Shown piece by piece: positions 1 to 10,563 of a stretch of DNA of 64,000 nucleotides. A model generated the notes under the pieces. That model saw nothing but the letters and a program-made list of their open reading frames with translations. It had not been told where the DNA came from and ran no database searches. Each line of letters begins with the position of its first letter. Position 1 is the first letter of the stretch. The translations under genes were made by a program, and so were the position numbers. The DNA comes from Agrocybe praecox (lineage: Eukaryota; Basidiomycota; Agaricomycetes; Agaricales; Agrocybaceae): NCBI GenBank assembly GCA_964017145.1, contig OZ024845.1, positions 682,001 to 746,000 of the forward strand, read 5' to 3'.

Positions 1-133
1 TTGATATCGGCCCCTCGGCATCAAGAGAGGATCTAAATGATCCACGTTTTTCTCTTTTAGGACCACGCACTGCAGCATATTTAGTAGAAAGGCTTTCAGA
101 AATTTAGATTTCTCGTTCAACAATAAACAAGTC
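1..133. other. F-box upstream region; outer end of the left inverted-repeat arm
   Basis: No gene is seen. The block matches, in inverted orientation and with small indels, the sequence just outside the right F-box gene (about 16927-17060). The similarity still continues at base 1, so the left arm of the inverted duplication is cut by the window edge and its true outer boundary is not visible. Confidence 0.7.
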
Positions 134-1891
134 ATGCCGGTGATCCTTCCTCCAGATGTGTACGACATTATCTTGAATCATCTCGAAAGCCCTTCGGATA
201 TTCTCAACGTCGCTTTATCGAACAAGGCACTCCACTCAGTCGCTATACCTCAGCATCTGCACTACCACGACATCCGCAGTAGATTGAGTAACATAACTCT
301 GTGGACTTGGCTCTCCCGTCTTGACGATCTTCGTGCTGCCCACATACGCTCTCTGACGATCCTCCCTGACCAGGATAGTGACTTTTATTCAGTAATCCAT
401 TCCTACGATCTTCGTGAACGGCTTCCTCCTGAATTTACACCGCCTCAACATATCCCATTGACTGCTAAGCGGGATCTCGATCTGTATCGCGAATGGGAAG
501 CTGTTTTGATTTCGACGTTGAAGCGCATGACAGGATTGGAACGGTTTAGGTGGTATCGTGTACCTCGACCGCTGATAGACGACGAGGACGATACTATATG
601 GACTGCTCTTCGTGGTCTAGGAACTGTTAAAGAAATCGATGTATATGACGGAGAGATAGAAGAACTGACAGTTGGCCCTATAGCCACCTCGAACTCTGTG
701 TGTACAATTTATATATCTGTCTTTAGAGAAACAACTGAATTCTATTGACAGTTTCTTGGCTCATGTGCCTTGACTACGTTCAAGATACGCTCGACCGTGT
801 GCAAATCATCAAACGACCCAGAAATGCCGGTCGGTCTCGAAAGAATGCTGTTACGAAGCCTACCAGACCTTGAGGTCAGTGCATCGCGAATTTCTCTCAA
901 CATATGACACGCCAAGTTCCCAACATAATTTAGATCCTTGTGTTGGAGCTAGATATCGACGAGCATTTCTCTGGGACCGCCAACATTAATCATCTCCTAG
1001 ATTCTGCTTCGTGGCCAAAACTGTGCGTACTTCATTTGAGAGGCGTGAATTGCTGCGTATCCTCTCTAGTTCATTTTCTTTCTGCCCATCCCACAATAGA
1101 GTGTCTACGCCTTGCCGAAATGATGCCCGGCCATTCATGGACCAGGCTAGCACTCGACCTACCCGATGACGCTCTGCCCAACATTCGTCATTTAGAATGT
1201 TCATCCGCACAAGCAGCCGCTCTGCTGAAGGTCCCCCGTCCAAATCTCAAGACAGTACTCGGCCTTGAATTGCACGAAGTTGTCGTCGACGCGGACTATT
1301 TTACGTGGGATGACGAATGGGAAGAAGAGAATCACGATGATTACGACGAGAATGCAGAGATCACATCCCCTTGGAGGCATGTGTTGTTGGAAAACCTCAA
1401 AATGCAGACATCCGTCACAAGAATCGGCGTGACCGTTTCTTCTATCGAAGAGATGAACGGACTTTCCATTGCTTCTCCTCAGCTCACGGAACTCGATATC
1501 GGGCGTACCCGTCGCGGTGTCAAAATAACGGTATGTCGCGTTTTGCACATCTGTGAATCTATTTTTGATGTTCTGGCAGAGTAGCGATTGGCACAAAGTT
1601 TTGACACGGTTTCCTGAGCTGGAGATTATATGCGGCGGGAACTTTATATGGTTTGATTCTCGACAGGAGATGCAGATATCAGAAGTTGAAAAAACAAACA
1701 CCGAAATCCAGGCTCTTGCAAAAGTTTGTCCGAAGCTGCGGGTTATCTTGGTCGGCGTACATGCAAGAAAGGCAGTCATTATTCGAGATGGGATTGCAGG
1801 AGCAGGAGTGAGGTGGGTCGTTAGAAGATGGGAGGAGAACGAAGATACGGTAATAAGGACGGGCGAAAATGTGTACGGCCCATGTTATTGA
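134..1891 (+). CDS. F-box protein, left copy
   Basis: Predicted 531-residue F-box protein, presumably a substrate adaptor of an SCF ubiquitin ligase. Exons fit at 134-697, 752-874, 934-1530 and 1580-1891; all phases agree and introns are 49-59 bp. The first ~45 residues form an F-box-like helix set opening with LPPDVYDIILNHL and continuing through SPSDILNVALSNKALH. The rest is leucine-rich, repeat-like sequence with blocks such as LPDLEILVLELDI and PKLRVILVG, as in the many F-box/LRR-like proteins of Agaricomycetes. There is an acidic stretch near the middle. It converges on the tyrosinase at 2497-3816. An almost identical copy lies inverted at 15169-16926 with no net length change between the start and stop codons, introns included. 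The substrate is unknown. The F-box call is from motif resemblance; the gene model is firm. Confidence 0.8.
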
Positions 1892-2496
1892 ATAGTCAGA
1901 GCTTCTTTTGTTGACATATGCATTCTGTCAACAACAATCATAATATTGACCTTCGGAGTTCAGCGCTCAGCGCTCAGCGCGCATGCCTCGTAAAGCAATT
2001 ACTTCCTGATTTGGCGAGTGACTAGTCAACGCCTATTTCTATCCGGACATCAATGTCGCATCGTCATCATCGAAACAACGTCGTAGCTCCCTGTACTGCG
2101 TCAAACTAATTCAAAACGAGGACATATCAAAGCAATTTCAACGTGAGAGGCGTGTCCGTTCAAAGGTTGTTCATCCGTTTTTTGTCGATCGCCGTATAAA
2201 ACCAGGAAATTTACTACAGGAGGCCATAAATTCAATACAACAGACATGCAGCGTATAAATATCGCAGTAGCGAGGATGGGAAAGCTAAAAGCATAAGATC
2301 CATTCAAAACATAAATACACAACATAGCGATATAAATACAGGAAATACAGGGAAACATAAATTAAGAGGATCACGACAAACACAAACAGATATATAGAGA
2401 ATAGAAGGGTATAACGAGGGAAAGAAAAGAAAATCAAGTGGTATCACGAGGGCCAGTGAAGCGGCCAATATTATGAGGAGAAAAAGAAAAAGAAAA
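1892..2496. other. Intergenic spacer between convergent F-box and tyrosinase genes (left)
   Basis: About 600 bp without a gene, probably the two 3' untranslated regions. It is homologous to 14622-15168 but 58 bp longer. It holds a short tandem of a 7-bp unit (CAGCGCT, three times near 1960-1981), present one unit shorter in the right arm. Nothing else is recognised. Confidence 0.6.
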
Positions 2497-3816
2497 TCAG
2501 ACATATGTGTAGCAATTTGGTTCGCTGTGGATGTCCATCACATCGCGTATAGGGACTGTGTTCCCAATGGTGCCCATCTGCAACAGATAATCGAGCGTAA
2601 CATTCGTGAATGGAGGAGAGGAAGTCGTGTATCCCGAGATCTCATACATCCGCGAAGGCTTCATGTTCTGCCAATGCCACCACACACGGTCGAGACCCGC
2701 ATGGTGCAGGTAGAAAATAGGATCTCCAGGACTGGAAAAGAAATTGCTCATTTCACCGCCAACACCTGCATGCCCACCATCGTGCAGCTTGTGCGTAGGC
2801 GTAATGGGCTCGCCTTCCAGTTCAATCCGGAACTGCTCGTATGTCGGCAAGTTCGTCGTGTTCTTCACAGCAGCCGCATTCAGGTAGATAATGTCAGAAG
2901 GGTCGATACCGCGCGTCAGGCAGTGCGTCGTGACCAACTTTCCAGGACCAAGTTTCAGTTGGTAATCCTTGAAAGGTCCATCTTGGACGCATCCCAAGAA
3001 CGCTGTCGCATTGATCCTTGAGTCGTCGCCGAATGGAGGCAGAGTGTAAGTCCTAGGAGCACCGTTACCACCGAAGCCTGTGTCTGAGTCGAAGATGGGC
3101 GAATTGCGGAAGCTGCCAGGTGATATATAAATTCATATACATGTATAGGTAAAATGTAAGGAACACTTACCTCTCGGGCGTATCCGCGTCAAGGGTCCAA
3201 TCCCAGTATCTATAATTTATAGTTTATTATCAATGATTGGACGAAGAAAAGTTATACACTTACGGATTGGCACCTTCATAACCACACTCTTCGCGCAAAG
3301 CGTTCTCGTATGACTTGACCATCTGTCTGTGCCATGGAAGGAATTCTCCCTGAAGCAGGAATAAGCATCAATAAGCATCGTCGATTTGAAATGAGAAAAG
3401 GAGAAAAGGCGCACCGTGACGTGGACATCATTTGCAATCGTGATATGGTATGATTGGAACTCATCGAATCGTGTTTTCGCCTCTTTAATGGGAGGATTAT
3501 GAGCAGGAAGCCTCATCAGGCACTGCACCGCAGAAATATAATCGCTTTTTTCGCCGTCGTCGAGCGTTCGCCTATCATTGACTAATGTCAGAAATAGATG
3601 AATCGTAAGAAACTGAAGACCGCCATACCATTCTCGACGTTCAAGAAGTTCGTCGCACTTCTTATGTCCTGGCCTCGGTCCTGGCTTGTTGTGATCGCTG
3701 CCGTCCGTGGATGCGTCGTCTCGTCGGGCAAGTGGAACCTTAGCTCCCAAAGACGCCTGGAGAAGAGTACACAGAAATAAAGCAGTAAGAAGTAAAGGAG
3801 CTGAGCTAGGAAGCAT
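2497..3816 (-). CDS. Short secreted tyrosinase, left copy
   Basis: Predicted 361-residue type-3 copper oxidase (tyrosinase; o-hydroxylation of monophenols and oxidation of o-diphenols). Exons on the minus strand are 3816-3629, 3571-3415, 3349-3264, 3209-3171 and 3112-2497; all phases agree. The ATG at 3816 is followed by a hydrophobic signal peptide (about 22 residues, ending ...QASLG). The CuA region has three histidines, in SYHI, DVHV and FLPWHR, followed by YWDWTLD. The CuB region has HDGGH and DPIFYLHHAGLDRVWW. All six expected copper ligands are therefore visible. Like other short fungal tyrosinases it lacks a long C-terminal shielding domain. Mature sequence and introns are nearly identical to the copy at 13302-14621, but the start of exon 1 and the upstream DNA differ. 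Role in melanin or secondary phenolics is inferred from the family. Confidence 0.88.
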
Positions 3817-3940
3817 TATAGTTTCAATTAACACCTTAGTGGTAGCTAAAAGTTGAGGCGATAGGATGTAACTCGGATCTCAAGTGATAGAGGATATTGC
3901 AAGGTCCTTGATGAGGAAATATGTGCTTGAATGCGCCCAG

Positions 3941-3948
3941 TCTTTATA
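3941..3948 (-). promoter_or_regulatory. TATA-like box of the left tyrosinase
   Basis: On the minus strand this reads TATAAAGA, about 125 bp upstream of the ATG at 3816. The surrounding DNA is not similar to the promoter of the right copy, so the two copies probably respond to different signals. Motif-only evidence. Confidence 0.35.
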
Positions 3949-3949
3949 C

Positions 3950-5515
3950 TCTTCGGATTCGGTACTATATGGGGCGTCCAGGCATTATTAAGATGAGATC
4001 GAGAGTCGGGTATTGTCATTAGGCCTAAGCTTAACACAATCGGGCCCCATGGCAATCCAATGGCCCCAGTAATATTCTTGGGATCGATATAAAACCGACA
4101 AGTTCGCCTGAGGCACCGCTGATGTTCCGTTTAGGCATAGATAATCATCGATAGCAGCAAATATACCTACAGATCCTCTAACCGCATATCTCATTCCAGT
4201 CGTCCGCTCTACTTAGAACTTAAACTCGGGCCCAAGGATGTACATTCAAGGTTCTGGTAAACCTTATAAGCATATTGGTAGTTAGTACCTAACAGAAGCA
4301 TTATCAGTGGGCTTGTTTACCTTGCTGAAATGGTACGAACGGTTATTTGTTAACCATAACTTCCTTTTTTCTTTAAGACCTGAACAGCGAAGTTACTATA
4401 AAGGCTTTAGACGTGGAGTGATAGTAAAATCTATTCTCATTACCTCCACCGTTTTATCTTGCCGACCTCTGGCGACGACCACTTCTGATATTTCCTTGAT
4501 CAAAATTGTGGTGCCGACGCCACACAGAGGCAAATTTATCCGTTACAACAAGAGTATGGAGCCGAGCGCGATATCGAAGGTTTGCGATATATTAGGATAC
4601 AAAGATTAGGATACAAATCTACTAGCCGAAAACAGCCGGTCATCCATTTTAATGCGAGATGTGTACCAAGGCCTTGAGTGAATTCGATCTAAGGCTCATG
4701 AGGTTTTAGGACAACCTTTTGGGCGTATGGGCACCGACGCCTTTAGAAAGGTGCTCGGAACAAGTGTATCCAAACCCAGGTGAGATTCGACGAGATATTT
4801 CGTCCCCTTTTCGCTGATTGTAAACCTGAAGGCGGCGTTGATTCTTGCAGGACAAACATTTCTAGCGTAGTTGAGCCTCCATTTAGACAATCTGGCAGCC
4901 ATCATCGTCTGACACAAACGTGGCAAGGTTTATACAGCGGTAAGAGGCCAAATAGGTACAAGCAGCAGAAAAACATGCGGGGTAAGGCCATCCTCGATAA
5001 TGGCTAGATTTTTTCGCAAAAAGGGTCCAACATGATTGGCAGTGCTTCCACAATACGTGGCATAGATAGGAAGTGGCAAAATTTGCAATAGTTCGGTACG
5101 CCGCCGCAGCTTCAGACTAGAACACGCAAAGTCTGATGCGGAACATCTGAAGTATAACCGTACCAAGTGTATCATGGTTTGAAGACTGCTAAGTCCAAGT
5201 CAAGGCCGTCTTTTATTACACAAAACGGTGTGGCCTGATTTTGAATCATTCAAATGCGTTGCATGAGTTGTTATTTGCCCACCAATGACCATTAACTGTT
5301 GTGCGATTCTGATTCCCATCGTGGTCCTTTGAATTTCCAATGGCCCATATTCATATTCGACTGTTGTTTTGATTCATCCACCGAGTATGTTGGCTTACCC
5401 ATGAGACCTTTCCAGTTCCATTCATTCCCTTCACTGATGGAAACCTTGGTATTCGTTACGTTCGTCATTCATACAGGGTTCTCCGTACTTTGTAAATGAT
5501 CCTGAGTGTAAGGTG
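3950..5515. other. Spacer DNA without recognisable gene
   Basis: Only short, random-looking open frames on both strands. It lies just inside the inner breakpoint of the inverted duplication and has no match to the right arm. I see no coding signal here. Confidence 0.5.
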
Positions 5516-5521
5516 ATATCA

Positions 5522-5981
5522 ATGTACTGTGATCCATCCAAAGCCAACTTCTGTTGCCGCAGAATACTCTTCAGCAAGCCGGACTTCCAGGAAGTTGAAT
5601 CTATACTCGAAACCGATGCCAAAGAGTGCGAATGCCGAGTTTTTTTTCCTTCCAAAATTCCATTGTGAGCCGAATCCAACAGAGCAGTGCTGTGACTATG
5701 CCAAACAACGATACAGAATTCGTCCGCCTTCTCCGAGCGAGGAGAACTTGAAGGAGAATGTCGAGGAGTTTTTAAAAGAGATTCCCCGGGTCACCATCAT
5801 GCAGCGGTATGAGGTTTGTTGATGTTTTTGTTATTTCTGGAATTACTCAGGTTCCGACGCCGTATGACATAACTTACTTCATCATTCTGATTATTTCAGG
5901 TTTGCAAACCGTTCGCTCCAGTTTATGAACGCATATAGACACGGCGGGCATCGATACCTGTATATCGGAAATACAGCCTAA
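5522..5981 (+). pseudogene. DDE transposase C-terminal remnant (frameshifted)
   Basis: Translation of 5522-5650 gives MYCDPSKANFCCRRIL..., then the frame shifts at a run of eight T near 5640 and continues as FFLPKFHCEPNPTEQCC...YAKQRYR. A canonical intron (5807-5899) joins it to RFANRSLQFMNAYRHG. This is the C-terminal end of a DDE endonuclease (Tc1/mariner or IS630-like) common in Agaricomycetes, whose usual signature is LPKFHCELN-IEQCWGYAK. Here Leu, Ile and Trp of that signature are substituted and the upstream DDE core is absent. It is therefore a dead fragment. The catalytic-motif assignment is from memory of the family; the frameshift is directly visible. Confidence 0.7.
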
Positions 5982-7037
5982 TATATACCGGTCGCGTGTA
6001 TATATTGACCTGTATTTCCAAGATACAGGTACAGTCGACTCCTCCTTAACCCATAACCCCTTATACTTAACCCATACTTTTTTCGATCCACCGAGTTGGT
6101 TCGCAGGAAATTCCAACCCATAACCTATACCACTTTTGGGTAAAAACCTATAAGTAAAATTCCGTATTTATGCTACATGGGGAATATTTATGATGAATCT
6201 AACATGAGATTGTGTCATGAAACACCTTTTTAAGCTAGTTTATGTGTTCAAATGAAAGGTAAGTACCAGTCCAGATGCCCAAACACCTTCAATGTGCGTG
6301 AGAGCATTCGAATCAAGGATCAAGACGACGCCGGCAACACTTTTATTCGCATATATATATGGTTCATATTGTAATAAAAATACAGATTGCGATCCATTTA
6401 TGACTCGTTGTCTTATGCCAAATATTTGTTTTCTCTCAATTTTTTATGTTTCTATTTTTATCATATCCCCTGCCGGGAAATACAAAGGGCACCGCACTAT
6501 TCCTGAAACTATTCTTAAAGACCTGGAAAAAGCGAGAATGGGAAGAATGAACAAACGGTATATTGCCATTGCGTCGGCTCCGGGCAGATCAATAAACGAA
6601 CAGATCAACAGAACAGCAACGGAGTCACAACGCCGCATCTTTTGAATTCCTTCCATGGTTCCCTTTAGACTCGATACTCTTCCAGTTTCCTTGGATGCGG
6701 AAAAAAACAAGGCAAAATAATACGGGAAATTTTTTATTATGTAGTAAGTACAGCTTTTCTATTTTTCTCTCTCTTTAATTTTCCCAAAATGTGTATCATA
6801 TCAAGCATAATATCATAATACAGAACTTATGTGCTGAAGGGACAAAAACTGGACAAGTTACTAGTCTTACAATTTCAAAAAGCGCGGCAAGCCCCGAAGT
6901 GGTCGTGTTTTCCCGAAAGTTGTAAAAACAGAGAAAAAGAGCGCAGAAAGACGCATTATGTTGTCAGATACACATAAAACTGTTTTATGATAATTCTAAA
7001 GGCTCAAAGGTACATTAGTCGTCAAAATCATGGGTGG
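5982..7037. other. AT-rich spacer without gene
   Basis: No supported gene. There are several short palindromic stretches near 5950-6030 around the words cctgtat and atacagg, and AT-rich DNA. It probably contains more decayed transposon sequence flanking the transposase remnant. Confidence 0.4.
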
Positions 7038-7895
7038 CCAGTCCGCCCAAACTATTGGATAAGCATACCCACGTTTTGACAGGTGATCCGCCATGCCGAT
7101 TGACATAAACTGTCAAAATTTTGTAGAAGCCGTCAAGGGAGCCGTCATAGATGGTTTGGGGGAAATTAAGAAGGTTTTCCTGCCGAGACGGCCTGAGATT
7201 GCGGAACTTTCATTTTGCGAAGTCCCTTCACAGCATATGGCCCCGGGGGTACATATATTAAATACGATTAAAAGCTAAGCTATAAAATATTTTTCTTTTC
7301 TGAAATATAACAGATCTCTCTGGGGTGCTTGACTTATTATTAACGGCTACATAATAGGTTGTACACTGAATTTTAAGCGAAATTTAAGCCAAGTCAACGT
7401 TGCGTTGGGAAAAATTCAGTGCTTGGGTTGGACTAAAAAATTGGCTTGATCGAGAACCGAACACTGTGCTACTAAGACGCACGAGACTTATAAGTTGCAA
7501 CGAATATAACCACTGCTCTACGACGTCTTATTTTTAATGCCGTTTGACGTTGTGACGGCGGATGTGCCTTTCCGCTTTTTTGAGTCGCAACTGATGTATT
7601 GTTGCTGAAATCCGAGTGGAAGTATTATTTACAGTAATTATAGCATTATAAACCTACAGCAATGCCATATTATAAGGAAAGCGTGTTGTTTCAGCATCCA
7701 TCCTAGATCAGGACTCAGTCGCTCAATCGGCAAGGCTATCTGGCCCAGCGGGGTTGAATATCTATATAATTCCGCCGCTCATGCCGAAAAACGCCGCATC
7801 TTCTCAGACGGGATTCCCTGTCACGTCGCGTTAAAGAAGCGGTTCTGTCAGGAAATTAACGTGGGATTGCTTATCCAATAGTTTGGGCGGACTGG
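7038..7895. mobile_element. TIR element of ~858 bp, non-autonomous
   Basis: The ends are inverted repeats. 7038-7065 is repeated exactly in inverted orientation at 7868-7895 (28 bp, beginning CCAGTCCGCCC), and a CCCACGTT block follows after two mismatches. The interior has no transposase-like reading frame, only short open frames, so this looks like a non-autonomous DNA transposon. No clear target-site duplication is visible, so the superfamily cannot be assigned. It lies in the spacer of the large inverted duplication. Confidence 0.65.
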
Positions 7896-7929
7896 GTTTT
7901 CCAAAATTTAATCATTGATGAACGAAAGA

Positions 7930-8050
7930 AACGGCTGGTCACGAGCCTAGATCTCGACACATGATGCCGGCAGTGATGTGTATTTTCGTTGTCCGCCTGA
8001 TGTTAGTCGCCACAACAATGCCACAATAAGTAGGCTCGTGACCAGCCGTT
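7930..8050. repeat. 121-bp element with perfect 20-bp terminal inverted repeats
   Basis: 7930-7949 and 8031-8050 are perfect inverted repeats of 20 bp (AACGGCTGGTCACGAGCCTA on the plus strand at the left end). The 81-bp interior has no reading frame. It may be a tiny foldback element. It begins 35 bp after the larger TIR element ends. Confidence 0.6.
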
Positions 8051-8215
8051 ACCTGTCGAACTCCGCTTTGTGCCGAGAGCAGCCGCAAGCATCTCCAAGT
8101 AACGGCTGGGACGTACGGGGCACTTTTAGTAGGGTCACGGTGTGACGAATAACTTAGTGGAATTTCGATGTAACTACCACGCCTGTACTCTGTGCTAAAT
8201 ACCTCTCGCTCTTCA

Positions 8216-9827
8216 TCACTCGTCATCACTGTCTGAAAACCCACTATCATCCTCCTCCCCGTCATCATCTTCGTCTACTAACACACTATCCATGTCCAAA
8301 GATATGTCAGCCTCGTCACAAACCGGAAACAGCGAGTCATCAGGTGTGCCATTTTCGAGACCTAGCAGAACCTGTTCTACTTCGCTGACTGTTTCTCCTT
8401 CTTCTTCTACCTCGGCTTCCTCACTAACACTGTCTGTAATGCTGTCTCCTGCTATAACAAAGGGGTTCGGGTCACTGGTGGGAATGGGTTCATTGTCATG
8501 GTTCAATATGGGACTGGTGAGTGTGGCTTGCTCGGTGGATCTTGTATCTTTATTAACTTCTTCGTCGACTATCACAGCCTTCGTCCTTCGCCGTTGCTGA
8601 AGGCGCAAGAATGCCTCATTATAGTCGGTAAGAGGGTTTTTTGTGCCTGTAACCAAACTCTGAAACCCAGTTACAATGACATCTTTTACAGGCAGGTCGT
8701 CGCTATCCACTACTCGACCTTTTTGTAGTCGATATACGTTGTGCTCATCTAGGCTCTGCATGAGAGCTGCAATATCCTTTGATAGGTCAGGAGGAGCATG
8801 ACGGGTTCCTTGGTCAGATCCGAGTAGGGTATGAAAGTTTTGCGCCAGCTTCCTCAGAACATCAACGCAGGGAGATATTTTGGCTAGCCATTCCCATGAT
8901 GCGTTACTTCCGCGGGCCTTATAGAAGGTCTATAACTTGGTTAGTATATCAACATTGTTGTCATTTTCGTGCGCTAAATACCTTGATCCAGAAATTGAGA
9001 TGCTCTTGCGCTAGGTCTACTTCAACCCAACTGTTAGGGTTTCCCGTTGGATTAAGCAGCCAATTGTTGTATATAACTTCTCTGTAGGTAACCTCTGTAA
9101 GTAAATAGCTTTTTGGATAGAAAATATTCTTACCTGACTTGTGTTGTCCAAATATTTGTGAGATGATGAATCAGATGTAACATCTCGTGCGCACACTTTG
9201 TCCTTCCATTACCTCGAAACTCTAATGCCCAGATTTTGAGAACTAATACCACTCGCCCTGAGTCTCCAGCTTTTACAGCGTCCGTAAACTCGCGGGATAT
9301 CAGGGCATCACGCGTAAACAGAATGGCATTTTCGTATACCATGTCGCCTTCACTTGGTTTTACGTCTGGTTGACACTCTGCACGCTTTGTGCGTAGCTCT
9401 TCGACAACAGAGGAATCTGTAAATTGATCATATATCATTTTAGCATGCTTTACTAAATCATTCCAACTAGAAAATTTATTGGCGTAGTCCTTTAGGGAAC
9501 CAGTTTCCGTGACAATGAGGAGGCAGTGGAGTATTCGTGCATATAGCGAAACAAATACTAGATCTCGAGAAACTCGAAATGATGGAGGCGAAGTGAGGGT
9601 AATCGGTAGTCGTCCTAAACGTGTATTATGGAACCAAAGTGATCCTGGATTTCGTGATCCTGAATTAGGTTTGCCCCAGTGAATTTGCAGTAACCCAAGC
9701 ATGTCCGCCATCTTTGCGTGAAATAGACCTGGAATCCACGTAGAGCCAAAAAAAGAATTGAAACCACTTTCTTGTCCCGCCCGAATATTTTCAATAGCTC
9801 GATAGCGTGCCAAAGATAACTGGTCTC
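8216..9827 (-). pseudogene. DUF6589-domain protein, C-terminal half (5'-truncated)
   Basis: Minus-strand exons 9827-9139, 9092-8982 and 8929-8216 join in frame to about 500 residues. Hallmarks of the basidiomycete DUF6589 family are visible in order: GLFHAKMAD, HWGKPNSGSRNPGSLWFHNTR, a block with EFRGNGRTKCAHEMLHLIHH, YNNWLLNPTGNPNSW, DLAQEHLNFW, SNASWEWLAKISPCVD and SLDEHNVYRLQKGRV, ending in an acidic Ser/Asp/Glu-rich tail. Full family members are longer; the N-terminal portion is missing because the gene meets an unrelated plus-strand fragment at about 9820-9830. The first intron needs a GTCAGG donor, which is weak. The family is multicopy in mushroom genomes and of unknown function. Either a truncated relic or the 3' end of a chimera. 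Confidence 0.72.
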
Positions 9828-10563
9828 CTGCAAGGAACCGAAGGCGTTGGAAATCAGAAAAGTCGCAGTCAAAACAGGTGTTCTCAACACGGGTGTGAAG
9901 ACAGCCTTACAATTGTGGCGCCGGCAGACCTGGAAACACGATTTCAAGGGCTCTATGCTCCCGCCCTCGGCCATTTTACGAGATGATTTGCTCGAAACAT
10001 TGTCGTCGGTCGGCCCCATTGAGAGATTGAACGAACTCGAAAAAGTAACGGGCGAGGAATGGCCATGGTTCGGTCGATATGGAGATTCATTGCTGGACAC
10101 AATGAAGCAATTAAACATTGCCCCAATGCAGGCAAAGCCGCAGCAAAAACGCGCGGAGAAGAGAGGTGCAGAGGACAACGCAAACAACGACCGCATTGAG
10201 GTAAAGAAGAAGAAACCGAATGTCACAGTACCTGCTGTATCCGCATCAGTCCCGTTGACACCTGTCCATCACGCTGTATCCCAGGCGCCGGCTCCAATGC
10301 AACCAACGTTCTCGCGCATGTCGAGCTCATTGCCATACATGCCGGGTGCTGTGTATCAAAGTCCCTACATTTATTCGAGCCCCAACTGCACTCCATATTC
10401 AACCACTACAGCTTTACCCACCAATATGATGCCTTATTCACCTTACATGCCAGCTCATTACCCTCAGTACCACCTACCCCCATATCCTTACTATCAAACA
10501 CCCTCAAGAAATCCCATACCTTCGAGTTCTCAGCAACCTTCATCCGATGGTCCCAGTAAATGA
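9820..10563 (+). pseudogene. Unrecognised gene fragment, HRDC-like start and Pro/Tyr-rich tail
   Basis: One open frame of ~247 residues running from a stop at 9817 to 10563; there is no ATG near its beginning, so it is the 3' part of a gene. The first ~100 residues (ALQLWRRQTWKHDFKGS...LPPSAILRDDLLETLSS...WPWFGRYGDSLL) resemble the HRDC-like helical tails of RecQ-type helicases or WRN-like exonucleases of Agaricomycetes. After a basic Lys-rich stretch (nuclear-localisation-like, VKKKKP) the tail is rich in Pro, Tyr and Ser. It abuts the DUF6589 fragment head to head. The domain likeness is a weak memory-based match; truncation is clear. Confidence 0.45.

Noticed and set aside
1960..1984. Short CAGCGCT tandem considered as a CRISPR-like or regulatory array
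   Set aside because: Only two to three perfect 7-bp units with no spacers; a simple slippage repeat in a eukaryotic genome.
6444..6710. Overlapping frames of 88-117 residues on both strands at 6.3-6.7 kb
   Set aside because: AT-rich DNA with no motif, no introns and no similarity to anything in the window.
7450..7525. Minus-strand tRNA-like sequence with A-box-like (TAGAGCAGTGG) and B-box-like (GTTCGGTTC) words
   Set aside because: The acceptor stem does not pair and no clean anticodon arm can be drawn; at best a tRNA-derived relic inside the TIR element.
8292..8728. Ser-rich plus-strand open frames opposite the DUF6589 tail
   Set aside because: They are antisense shadows of the Asp/Glu/Ser-rich C-terminus of the DUF6589 fragment.
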